Source: a virus
Strand: one strand, 5' to 3'
Length of the DNA stretch: 64,000 nt
Virus record (IMG/VR): IMGVR_UViG_3300042543_000704
Coordinates: 1-64,000 of that record
A program made the translations under genes and the position numbers. Under the pieces are notes generated by a model. It made no database searches. It saw nothing but the letters and a program-made list of their open reading frames with translations, and was not told the origin of the DNA. Position 1 is the stretch's first letter. Each line of letters begins with the position of its first letter. Positions 26,354-32,869 of the stretch are shown piece after piece.

Positions 26354-26668
26354 ATGACAGCGCTATACACCCCTCGGCTGCTGCGCGGCGGCTCCTGGTT
26401 CAACTTCCCCAGGGACTGCCCCTCGGCCCATCGCTACCGCGCCCTGCCTGCTGATACCAGCATCATCATCGGTTTCCGCGTGGTGTGCCTCCCCCCGGGA
26501 GGAAACACCATGACAACCCCTGACTCCTCTCGGCTACTGCGCGGGGGCTCCTGGATCTTCTATCCCGGGAGCTACGACTCGGCCTTCCGCTACCCCTTCC
26601 GGTGCGGCGGTGCCTTCAGTTTCATCGGATTCCGCGTGGTGTGCCTCCCCCGGGAGGTAACACCATGA
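26354..26668 (+). CDS. Two-module FGE/C-type-lectin variable-domain protein (modules 1-2)
   Basis: A 104-residue protein consisting only of two copies of the module that ends FGE-type DGR target proteins. Module 1 (26384-26488) runs RGGSWFNFPRDC ... IIIGFRVVC. Module 2 (26540-26644) runs RGGSWIFYPGSY ... FIGFRVVC. Differences fall at positions that are Asn or other AAY codons in typical DGR templates. An ATG sits between the modules, so each may also be a separate unit. The stop overlaps the next ATG (ATGA), implying coupled translation with the FGE gene. Confidence 0.7.
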   Translation: MTALYTPRLLRGGSWFNFPRDCPSAHRYRALPADTSIIIGFRVVCLPPGGNTMTTPDSSRLLRGGSWIFYPGSYDSAFRYPFRCGGAFSFIGFRVVCLPREVTP

Positions 26669-27384
26669 CAGCCCTTGACGCCCATCGGCAGCTGCGCGGT
26701 GGCTCCTGGATCAGTGACGAACCACGCAACTGCCGCGCCACCCTCCGGGGCAGCGTCAACAAGGCCTGCGCCCTCCCCATCATCGGGATTCGCCCCTGCC
26801 GCCTCCTCCGTCCATCTTCCATTTCTTCAGAAACCATGACTACCTCCAATCACAGCATCTCCGCTTCCGCCCTCAACCTGCCGATGGTCTCCATCGCTCC
26901 AGGGCACTTCATGATGGGATCCGATTCACCCTCCGCTTTCTCTGATGAGAAGCCGGTCCATGAGGTGATCATCGACAAGGGCTTTGAGATGGCGGAAACT
27001 CCGACCACTCAAGCCCAGTGGCGATGGGTCGCCGAGAACCTGCCCAAAATCGAGCGCGATCTCAATCCCGATCCCTCACGCTTCAAGGGCGATGACCGCC
27101 CCGTCGAATGCGTCTCCTGGTATGACGCCATGGAATTCTGTGCCCGCCTCAGCCAGGCCACAGGTAAGACCTACACCCTCCCCACCGAGGAGCAGTGGGA
27201 ATACGCCTGCCGCGCAGGCACCACCACTGAATTCGCTTTCGGTGACACCCTCGATGAGTCCCAGGCACGCTTCAACGCAGATTCCACCTGCGATGTCAAG
27301 CAGTACCAACCCAATGCCTGGGGCCTCTACGACATGCACGGCCAGGTCTTCGAGTGGTGCCTCAACGAATACAAGCCCTATTGA
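26665..27384 (+). CDS. FGE-sulfatase-fold protein lacking its C-terminal variable module
   Basis: The coupled ATG at 26665 first reads a degenerate module (RGGSWISDEPRNC ... IIGIRPC). A second ATG at 26836 then starts the FGE core: MVSIAPGHFMMGSDSP, EKPVHEVIIDKGFEMAETPT, RPVECVSWYDAMEFCARLSQ, YTLPTEEQWEYACRAGTTTE, NAWGLYDMHGQVFEWCLNEY. The protein stops there, exactly where FGE and DGR target proteins continue into RGGSW ... GFRVVC. That missing part lies in separate modules on both sides. Sulfatase-activating function is unlikely; ligand binding through the C-type-lectin fold is the usual role of DGR-linked members. Confidence 0.75.
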   Translation: MTALDAHRQLRGGSWISDEPRNCRATLRGSVNKACALPIIGIRPCRLLRPSSISSETMTTSNHSISASALNLPMVSIAPGHFMMGSDSPSAFSDEKPVHEVIIDKGFEMAETPTTQAQWRWVAENLPKIERDLNPDPSRFKGDDRPVECVSWYDAMEFCARLSQATGKTYTLPTEEQWEYACRAGTTTEFAFGDTLDESQARFNADSTCDVKQYQPNAWGLYDMHGQVFEWCLNEYKPY

Positions 27385-27394
27385 TTCCCTGCCC

Positions 27395-27799
27395 ATGCAT
27401 TCCGATCTGATTGGGGGCCGGCTTCGACATTTCATGCATCAAGCCGCCCCCTTTTTCTGCATTGCTATTGCCCTGCTCTGGCATCTTGCCGATGCCTCCT
27501 ACGCCGCCGGCAGCCAGCTGCGTCTTGCCCTGGAAGAGCGCAGCCAGCAGCTAGCAGCCCTCCATCTCCACCTCCTCGGCCTCACTCCCCCTGAACCCCA
27601 ATCCATCCCTCCTATGACCCTCTCTGTGCCCATTGCAGAAGACCCGGAGCTAACAGCCTTCCGCTGCCGGCTCAATGGAATCGACCTCAGCCTCAATGTG
27701 TCCCAGCTGCGTGCCCTGGCTCGCGAGCGGGGGCACCGCGGCAACAAGGTCTCCCGAGCTCGACGCTCTGACCTGCTCCTCTTGCTGAGTAGGTCATGA
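27395..27799 (+). CDS. Membrane-anchored Rho-N/SAP-like protein
   Basis: A 134-residue protein from ATG 27395, inserted between the FGE core and modules 4-7. A hydrophobic segment (APFFCIAIALLWHLADASYA) is followed by a helix (SQLRLALEERSQQLAALHLH). A C-terminal motif (VSQLRALARERGHRGNKVSR) resembles SAP or Rho-N domains. An internal ATG at 27615 would give only the soluble part. Its stop overlaps the next ATG by four bases, so it is co-translated with the array. Confidence 0.5.
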   Translation: MHSDLIGGRLRHFMHQAAPFFCIAIALLWHLADASYAAGSQLRLALEERSQQLAALHLHLLGLTPPEPQSIPPMTLSVPIAEDPELTAFRCRLNGIDLSLNVSQLRALARERGHRGNKVSRARRSDLLLLLSRS

Positions 27800-28383
27800 C
27801 GCATCAAGTACGACGCGGCGGTACTTGGTACCGCACCCTCCTTTCAAATGGCCGCTCTACCTATCGAAGCGTCTGGCCGTCCCGTGAGCTTCCTGACGAC
27901 TTCACCGGCTTCCGTGTGGTTTGCCTCCCCCGGGTCGTGACGGATCTCTCCGTTCGCGGCGGCTCCTGGAGCAGCAACCACGATCGCTACTGTCGGTCTG
28001 CCTCCCGTGGTTGCGACTTTTCCGAATGCACCGATTCTGAAACCGGGTTCCGCGTGGTGTGCCTCCCTCCGGAGGTAGCACCACCCCGGATGGTACCGCC
28101 ACTCCGGATGATAGTGCGCGGCGGCTCCTGGCTCAGCAGCCCCTGGCGCTGCCACTCGGCCTCCCGCTTCCGCGGCCGGGCCGGCTCTGCCGGCGGCCAT
28201 TTCGGGTTTCGCATGGTGTGCCTCCCTCCAGAGGTCTCCACCGCACGCTGCTACTTGCCACTGCGCGGCGGCCCTTGGCGCATCACCTGCCGCTCGGCCT
28301 ACCGCGGCCGCTTCCAGCCCGGCTATGTCAGCAAAGGCTTCGGCTTCCGCGTGGTGTGCCTCCCCCGGGAGGAAGCACCATGA
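27796..28383 (+). CDS. Four-module FGE/C-type-lectin variable-domain protein (modules 4-7)
   Basis: A 195-residue protein made of four variable modules in tandem: RRGGTWYRTLLSNG, RGGSWSSNHDRYC, RGGSWLSSPWRCH and RGGPWRITCRSAY, each closing in GFRVVC or GFRMVC followed by LPPEV or LPREE. No anchor, signal or FGE core is present. It overlaps both neighbouring genes by four bases. A Ser-to-Thr or Ser-to-Pro change in the first and last module openings suggests relaxed constraint or drift. Confidence 0.7.
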   Translation: MTHQVRRGGTWYRTLLSNGRSTYRSVWPSRELPDDFTGFRVVCLPRVVTDLSVRGGSWSSNHDRYCRSASRGCDFSECTDSETGFRVVCLPPEVAPPRMVPPLRMIVRGGSWLSSPWRCHSASRFRGRAGSAGGHFGFRMVCLPPEVSTARCYLPLRGGPWRITCRSAYRGRFQPGYVSKGFGFRVVCLPREEAP

Positions 28384-28718
28384 CAACCCCCGCAATGCGG
28401 GGCGGCTCCTGGTTCAGTGCTCCGCCGGTTCAACTTCCCCAGGAACCGCCGCTCGGCCTACCGCTCGGCTGCCGCGCCGCCAGCCGGCTCAACATCAACC
28501 CGGCCGACGTCAGCACCATCGTCGGTTTTCGCGTGGTGTGCCTCCCCCGGGAGGTCAAGCCCACGCAGGTAGCCATACGCGGCGGCTCCCACGCCCGGCT
28601 CAACTACCCCTGGTGCCGCTCGACCTGGTGCCGCTCGGCCTGTCGCGGCGTTTGCCATTCGCCCGACTATGCCGACGACGACATCGGCTTCCGCGTGATC
28701 TGTCTTTCGCCCTCCTGA
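28380..28718 (+). CDS. Two-module variable-domain protein (modules 8-9), module 8 frame-shuffled
   Basis: A 112-residue protein coupled to the previous gene by a four-base overlap. Module 8 carries a 16-base insertion after RGGSW relative to module 1 and is 23 bases longer further on, so its middle is read in a different frame (VQLPQEPPLGLPLGC) before GFRVVC is restored. Module 9 opens RGGSHARLNYPWC and ends GFRVICLSPS without the palindrome. Likely the end of the array. Confidence 0.65.
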   Translation: MTTPAMRGGSWFSAPPVQLPQEPPLGLPLGCRAASRLNINPADVSTIVGFRVVCLPREVKPTQVAIRGGSHARLNYPWCRSTWCRSACRGVCHSPDYADDDIGFRVICLSPS

Positions 28719-28747
28719 ACAACACACTTCACTTCTTTCTCAACCCC

Positions 28748-29017
28748 ATGACTTCTCTCCATCGACCCAAGCTCGGTAAAAGCCTCCGGTTCTCCATTTC
28801 TGCGGCCCTATTCCTCTACCTTGGGGCTGCAGCAGCTAACGATGCCAAGGACTTCTTCCTTGGAGGGCCCTATTGCGCGTGGTTCTCACTCGCTAGGCCC
28901 GTCTGCCAGCCTCCTTCCATCAGAAACTCCAACAACTCAGTCTTGTTGAACATCCATGCTCCAGTCAAACCCTTAAGCCTTGCCAGCGTCCTCAACTCGT
29001 CAGCCTTGAGGCCATAA
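28748..29017 (+). CDS. Possible small secreted protein
   Basis: An 89-residue frame beginning 29 bases after the array. Its N-terminus looks like a signal peptide (KSLRFSISAALFLYLGAAAA). The last 49 codons lie opposite the 3' part of the 28870 gene, so the C-terminus may be fortuitous. If real it would be the only exported product near the array. Confidence 0.3.
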   Translation: MTSLHRPKLGKSLRFSISAALFLYLGAAAANDAKDFFLGGPYCAWFSLARPVCQPPSIRNSNNSVLLNIHAPVKPLSLASVLNSSALRP

Positions 29018-29268
29018 GCCATCTCTGGATTGGCCTCCCACTCCTCGATCGTCGGTGGCATGCGAGACCCCTTCTGTCTCGGCTCCGCCGCACGGCATGG
29101 CCTCCCATCTGTCCACTGCCTCAGCTCAGCTGGGATCACCTCCTCTGGCTGTTGAGACGTCCACAGCATTTGACTGCAACAGTCGCACTTCCTAGCTCTC
29201 ACTCGTATCCCGTCTTCCCCCTTGTAGGTGTGAGCCACCTTTGTCTCACCACCGCATTCGCACTGCAT
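28870..29268 (-). CDS. Zinc-ribbon plus Rho-N/SAP-like protein
   Basis: A 132-residue protein. The N-terminus has a four-Cys zinc-ribbon pattern (CECGG ... CDCCSQMLW), then a polar linker. A C-terminal motif (KADELRTLARLKGLTGAWMF, followed by KTELLEFL) resembles SAP or Rho-N domains. Both parts suggest nucleic-acid binding, perhaps transcriptional. It ends a three-gene leftward cluster (29981-28870) facing the array. Confidence 0.55.
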   Translation of the reverse strand: MQCECGGETKVAHTYKGEDGIRVRARKCDCCSQMLWTSQQPEEVIPAELRQWTDGRPCRAAEPRQKGSRMPPTIEEWEANPEMAYGLKADELRTLARLKGLTGAWMFNKTELLEFLMEGGWQTGLASENHAQ

Positions 29269-29295
29269 GACGTGTGTTGCGCAATGCCCGACAAC

Positions 29296-29478
29296 TTACC
29301 CCATGTCATGCATTAGTGCATCCCATCCAGGCAACTGGAGGCCCGCCAGGTCTTCAGTTGCAAACTTCCGGCGGAATCCCTCCAGCAGGGAGTGCTGAAG
29401 AATGGCCAGCTCTAAATCGCGCCGCATGGCGTCCTCGATCAGCTGCGCCAGCTCAGTCTCCTCTCCTGCGTATCGCAT
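29296..29478 (-). CDS. 60-residue protein, unknown
   Basis: Its ATG overlaps the upstream stop by one base. It is acidic and helical (ETELAQLIEDAMRRDLELAI). No family recognised. Confidence 0.5.
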   Translation of the reverse strand: MRYAGEETELAQLIEDAMRRDLELAILQHSLLEGFRRKFATEDLAGLQLPGWDALMHDMG

Positions 29479-29981
29479 CAGGCCAGTGGGCTCTCCTCAG
29501 TCCGCTGGACCTGTTGCTGCCCCTGCTGCATGAAGCCCATCAGAGCCATCAGTTGCTGAGCGCCTTCAGTCATGGCCGCACCGCCAGCCACTGCACCGCC
29601 AGCAGCCAATGCTGGGTAGGCGCCACGCCGCACAAGCGCGCTATTCGCGAACTGGTGGCTCAGGCGCTCCCTTGGCCCCAGTGAGCCATGTCCACCCATT
29701 CCTCGTTTCATCCGGGATGAATACCTTGCCACGAAATCGCTCTCCCCCATCTCACTGAAGTCCTTTCGAATCGCTCCCGCTTCGATCTGCTTGCCAGATC
29801 CATCCCTGGCCCGATCAGCAATCTCCTGGATCATTCTGTCGGGATTGTCCTTGTAGAGCTTCCCGACGAGGTTGGCCTGCCTTGCCACGCCCGACGTCCT
29901 ATGGGCAATCTCGTCTGCAATGGCTTTATCGATCATCTTCTGCTCGATGCCACCCAGCCATTTCAGCGGATTCATGCCCAT
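29478..29981 (-). CDS. Gly/Ala-segment protein of virion-block type
   Basis: A 167-residue protein with a charged N-terminal part (LGGIEQKMIDKAIADEIAHR), a Gly/Ala hydrophobic segment (YPALAAGGAVAGGAAMTEGA) and a Gln/Met-rich tail. This composition matches the left-arm virion proteins and the 53778/54182 pair, so these may be displaced virion or ejection genes. Leftward, between two rightward units. Confidence 0.5.
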   Translation of the reverse strand: MGMNPLKWLGGIEQKMIDKAIADEIAHRTSGVARQANLVGKLYKDNPDRMIQEIADRARDGSGKQIEAGAIRKDFSEMGESDFVARYSSRMKRGMGGHGSLGPRERLSHQFANSALVRRGAYPALAAGGAVAGGAAMTEGAQQLMALMGFMQQGQQQVQRTEESPLA

Positions 29982-30030
29982 AACTCAATCCTGGATCTCT
30001 CTCAGTCTAGTTCCTGTTTTGTGAGCCTTC

Positions 30031-30044
30031 TCAGCAGTGCACAC
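30031..30044 (+). promoter_or_regulatory. TCAGCAGTG element, copy 7
   Basis: TCAGCAGTGCACAC then TGCCTGTTG; contains the perfect dyad GCAGTG-CA-CACTGC. 58 bases upstream of 30089. The preceding GTGAGCCTTC also precedes copy 5. Confidence 0.75.
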
Positions 30045-30088
30045 TGCCTGTTGAGCGGGCCAATGTCCCTTTACCCTTTCCTCTGATC

Positions 30089-30508
30089 ATGCCCCAAATC
30101 TCTCTTCCCCTCGTTCCCATCGAGCTTCGCTGGTACAACATTCTCGACAGCGACGACTCCGAAAAGTCCAACTGGACTGAGGCCACTCTGGCTTTCGTGA
30201 CCGGCCGCAAGGACGGCATCGCTGTTCGTGAGACAGCCTTCAAGGTTGGCTTCAAGTCCGACCACGCCATCGAGATGTTCGGCGAGGATGACCCATCCGA
30301 GTCCGTCGAGATCAACGGAGTGACCTACTTCGCCAAGATCGTCCAATCCCCGGAGGAAGGGAAGCCATACCGGCTGAGCGCCCTCCAGGTCGGCATGCGT
30401 GCCTGTCAGCTCAAGCAGCTGCAGGACGCCAGGAAGCAAGCCAAAGTGATCAACATCACTGACGCTCCCAGCAAGTCCGACGACTCCGGCGAGGCTCAAA
30501 CCGCCTAA
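30089..30508 (+). CDS. 139-residue protein, unknown
   Basis: Starts at ATG 30089 after element copy 7. Beta-rich core (LVPIELRWYNILDSDDSEKS, ATLAFVTGRKDGIAVR), then a basic helix (MRACQLKQLQDARKQAKVIN). A terminator follows the stop. Its neighbour is a Gp157-like gene, so a recombination or ssDNA role is possible but unsupported by motifs. Confidence 0.55.
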   Translation: MPQISLPLVPIELRWYNILDSDDSEKSNWTEATLAFVTGRKDGIAVRETAFKVGFKSDHAIEMFGEDDPSESVEINGVTYFAKIVQSPEEGKPYRLSALQVGMRACQLKQLQDARKQAKVINITDAPSKSDDSGEAQTA

Positions 30509-30534
30509 GACCAACATCTGTTTCGGTAGCAACG

Positions 30535-30560
30535 AGCCCTGGCGCAAGCCGGGGCTTTTC
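30535..30560 (+). terminator. Hairpin terminator
   Basis: AGCCCTGGC-GCAA-GCCGGGGCT followed by TTT, 27 bases after the 30508 stop. Confidence 0.7.
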
Positions 30561-30621
30561 TGCTTCAATGACCGCCACGTCGGGCATACCGCCAGACATC
30601 TCATCAATCCATTCAATTCCT

Positions 30622-31410
30622 ATGGTCGTCGCTCCACCACCCAAGCCCACCACCTTTGAGCCCATTGTTCAGGCCAATGGCAGATCCCTCTTCCACCTGG
30701 CCATGGAGGCCCAGGAGATTGACGGCGAGCTTGCGATTGCCGTCGCCCAGCTTTCCTCTGAGGACCCCGAAGAAGCAGCCACTGCAGAAGAGCTCATCTC
30801 CTCTATCCTCCAACGCGCCAATACCAGCCAGCAGTCATTGCTGGACAAGGTCAATCAAATGGCCTTTGTTGTTAAGTCACTGGAGAACCGTGCTGCTTAC
30901 TTCAAGCAGCAGGTCGAGACCTACAAGGAGAAGAGCAATCGCGACCAAGCCGATTCCGATCGCTTGCTCCGCTACCTGGTTCGAACCTTGGCGGCCCTCC
31001 ATCCCGGCAAGAAGGAATTCCATCTTTCGGATTACGACCTCTGCTCACGTCAGAGTGACTCCACCGAGATCCTGGATGACCAGCAGGTCCCGCCGGATTT
31101 GTGCCGGCACGAAATCATCATCCAAGTCCCTGCTGGCAAGGGTGATTTAGGCCCCATGCTTCACAAGGAAATCAGTGATTTCATTGCTGAGCTCATCACT
31201 GGTGTGTCGGGAGGTGATTATCTCTTGCCAACCCTTAATTCCTATCCAATCAAGAATCTTGTCAAGGAACGCATCAAGCAAAATCCAGCCCCTGAAGAAG
31301 CCCGCTCCCTCTCAGTGGCTTACGGCCCAGCAACGCATGCGATCGTCCTGAGATCAGACGCAGTCCCTGGCGCTGAGGTCATTCGCAAGAAGACCTGGTC
31401 CATCAAGTGA
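30622..31410 (+). CDS. Gp157-like coiled-coil phage protein
   Basis: A 262-residue protein from ATG 30622. The middle (ELAIAVAQLSSEDPEEAATA, SLLDKVNQMAFVVKSLENRA, YFKQQVETYKEKSNRDQADS) matches the helical layout of the siphovirus Gp157 family, found beside phage recombination genes. It has an extra C-terminal domain of about 120 residues (HEIIIQVPAGKGDL; SYPIKNLVKERIKQNPAPEE). Its TGA overlaps the GTG start of the next gene. Confidence 0.55.
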   Translation: MVVAPPPKPTTFEPIVQANGRSLFHLAMEAQEIDGELAIAVAQLSSEDPEEAATAEELISSILQRANTSQQSLLDKVNQMAFVVKSLENRAAYFKQQVETYKEKSNRDQADSDRLLRYLVRTLAALHPGKKEFHLSDYDLCSRQSDSTEILDDQQVPPDLCRHEIIIQVPAGKGDLGPMLHKEISDFIAELITGVSGGDYLLPTLNSYPIKNLVKERIKQNPAPEEARSLSVAYGPATHAIVLRSDAVPGAEVIRKKTWSIK

Positions 31411-31907
31411 CGCTCCAGCCGCCATGGCTGCAAGTGAGTTACACCCCGACCGGAGATGGGCTAATCACACCCATCAATGGTCGGGCCAAAAGCGCCCTCA
31501 TCACCCTCTTCCCTCTCTACCAATTTGAGCGCATCGGCGAATCAGTCCTGCTCCCTCCTGAGCAGCTGAGCGCGATGTGCTCTTTCCTTTCATCCCTTCA
31601 ATGCCAATTCACACCGTCACAACCCATCCCAAGCCCAGCTACAAAATCCCCGGCTGGCACTATTCCTACTTCGATAAACCCACCAACGCAGGCGGGCAGT
31701 CCGTCGCTGTCTTCTCGCCCGCAATTTCAGACATCATCAAACCTGGATTTCAGTTCGACGAAAGCCAGCTCCGCTTCGAACCAACTCTCGGTGCTTCTGT
31801 CCTCGAGTTGGACTTCCATGAGCCGCAGCAAATGGAAGAGCCTTCGATCCCTCCTGACCCTGAGGCCGGGTGGGGAGATCCTGACTATCTCCCTACCGCG
31901 GAATTAG
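31407..31907 (+). CDS. Small protein with an uncertain C-terminus
   Basis: Starts at GTG 31407 in a GTGA overlap with the Gp157-like stop, good evidence for translation. The first 65 residues look genuine (LQVSYTPTGDGLITPINGRA, LITLFPLYQFERIGESVLLP). The remaining 100 are Ser/Pro-rich and lie over the 31601 gene in another frame, so they look like a shadow. A frameshift joining the two frames is possible. Confidence 0.45.
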   Translation: MTLQPPWLQVSYTPTGDGLITPINGRAKSALITLFPLYQFERIGESVLLPPEQLSAMCSFLSSLQCQFTPSQPIPSPATKSPAGTIPTSINPPTQAGSPSLSSRPQFQTSSNLDFSSTKASSASNQLSVLLSSSWTSMSRSKWKSLRSLLTLRPGGEILTISLPRN

Positions 31908-32182
31908 GACACGGCAGCAACGGGCATCGACCGCCCCATCCTCATACCGCCCGTAAGCGGGCCAGGGAGGAGGGGGCTCAAGTCCTTCCGGTTGCCCTCA
32001 CTCGGATCGCAAGTGAAGTCTGCTCCTGCTTCACGATGCAGTACAGGCTGATCTCGCCTGTCGTCAACGAGGCACGCCGGGCGGACGTCGCTCAGAAACT
32101 TACAGCTATTGCTTGTATTCCCTATTACAGGGCAGCAGGCGTCGAACTCAGTGAGGACGACGTCAAAGGCATGACCATGTGA
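31601..32182 (+). CDS. 193-residue protein, unknown
   Basis: Starts at ATG 31601 inside the previous frame. An N-terminal beta-type region (PSYKIPGWHYSYFDKPTNAG) is followed by an acidic linker, a basic stretch (HTARKRAREEGAQ) and a helical C-terminus (ALTRIASEVCSCFTMQYRLI). No motif is recognised. It ends just before element copy 8. Confidence 0.6.
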   Translation: MPIHTVTTHPKPSYKIPGWHYSYFDKPTNAGGQSVAVFSPAISDIIKPGFQFDESQLRFEPTLGASVLELDFHEPQQMEEPSIPPDPEAGWGDPDYLPTAELGHGSNGHRPPHPHTARKRAREEGAQVLPVALTRIASEVCSCFTMQYRLISPVVNEARRADVAQKLTAIACIPYYRAAGVELSEDDVKGMTM

Positions 32183-32199
32183 CAAATTCTTGCGCCTGT

Positions 32200-32213
32200 T
32201 CAGCAGTGCGCAC
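32200..32213 (+). promoter_or_regulatory. TCAGCAGTG element, copy 8
   Basis: TCAGCAGTGCGCAC then GACCTGCTG; CAGCAG and CTGCTG form a perfect stem over ten bases. 41 bases upstream of 32241. Confidence 0.7.
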
Positions 32214-32240
32214 GACCTGCTGCGTTCATTTCATTTGCCC

Positions 32241-32825
32241 ATGACTTCCTCTCTATCCACTCAATCACCCGAGCTACCCCACTGGGCGACTCCCACTCCT
32301 CCCCCTCCTCAGCCGATGACCATCGGCATCGACCCCCTAGCCAATTTCTACCTGTATGACCGCAAGGACGTCATCTTCCCTGAGATCCGCGGGGCAATCA
32401 CTGCCCTCCGCTTGATCCAGCTAGCAGGGAACACCGAGTCAGGTCCTCGTGATTACCTCGAGGTCCGCATGATCTCTGGTGCTCCTACTCAGCCGTTTCG
32501 TCTGCTTCTACCCGCTGATGAGCGTCCCGTGGACAGAGAACCTGGCCAGGTTTCTACTTCCAACTCCATCAAAAGCCTTCTAGGGGCGCTGCTCGTTCTT
32601 GATCTGACCACCCAGGCAGTCAAGCTGATCACCTCAAAGGGTGAGGGTCGAGTCAAGAACCGCAAGCCGACGTTCATCAATGTCTGCGTCTGCGGTCCTG
32701 ACTGGGAATCCATCGCCCAGGTCAGAGCTGAAAACATCGGCGGCTCCAAAGCCGACATGGTTGCAGCCATCGCCCAAATCAATCAATCCCTTCAGCAAGG
32801 GACAGTAGCCCTCCCCAGCCGCTAG
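32241..32825 (+). CDS. 194-residue protein, unknown
   Basis: Starts at ATG 32241 after element copy 8. A Pro-rich N-terminus leads into a beta-rich core (NFYLYDRKDVIFPEIRGAIT, YLEVRMISGAPTQPFRLLLP, TFINVCVCGPDWESIAQVRA) and a C-terminal helix. It could be a small binding protein; no family is recognised. Confidence 0.55.
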   Translation: MTSSLSTQSPELPHWATPTPPPPQPMTIGIDPLANFYLYDRKDVIFPEIRGAITALRLIQLAGNTESGPRDYLEVRMISGAPTQPFRLLLPADERPVDREPGQVSTSNSIKSLLGALLVLDLTTQAVKLITSKGEGRVKNRKPTFINVCVCGPDWESIAQVRAENIGGSKADMVAAIAQINQSLQQGTVALPSR

Positions 32826-32869
32826 CCCCCGTCACCTCCATTCACTTTCTCATCCATTTCTTAATTCCC

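Larger units (their letters stand above)
26384..28706 (+). repeat. Tandem array of nine RGGSW...GFRVVC modules around an FGE core
   Basis: Modules start at about 26384, 26540, 26695 (degenerate), 27814, 27955, 28117, 28264, 28398 and 28578. Each opens with CGCGGCGGCTCCTGG or a variant and all but the degenerate third end with G-F-R-V/M-V/I-C. Junctions 1/2, 2/3 and 7/8 share about 45 bases running from GTGGTGTGCCTCCC to CACCATGACA. Modules 1, 2, 5, 6, 7 and 8 are followed by an inverted repeat (CCTCCC-GGGAGG type). The 5' and 3' edges are conserved while the centre varies strongly, as expected for DGR variable repeats. Confidence 0.8.

Noticed and set aside
26984-27394. Upstream part of a plus-strand frame inside the FGE core
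   Set aside because: It reads Pro/Ser-rich out of frame with a clearly conserved FGE domain; only the part from 27395 is kept.
27844-28395. 183-residue minus-strand frame opposite modules 4-7
   Set aside because: Gly/Ala/Glu-rich complement of the GC-rich modules with no independent motif; minus-strand frames of this kind appear along the whole array.
28670-28700. YADDD string that resembles a reverse-transcriptase YxDD box, near DGR-type modules
   Set aside because: It lies inside module 9 (DYADDDIGFRV) with no surrounding reverse-transcriptase motifs; no reverse transcriptase was found in any frame.
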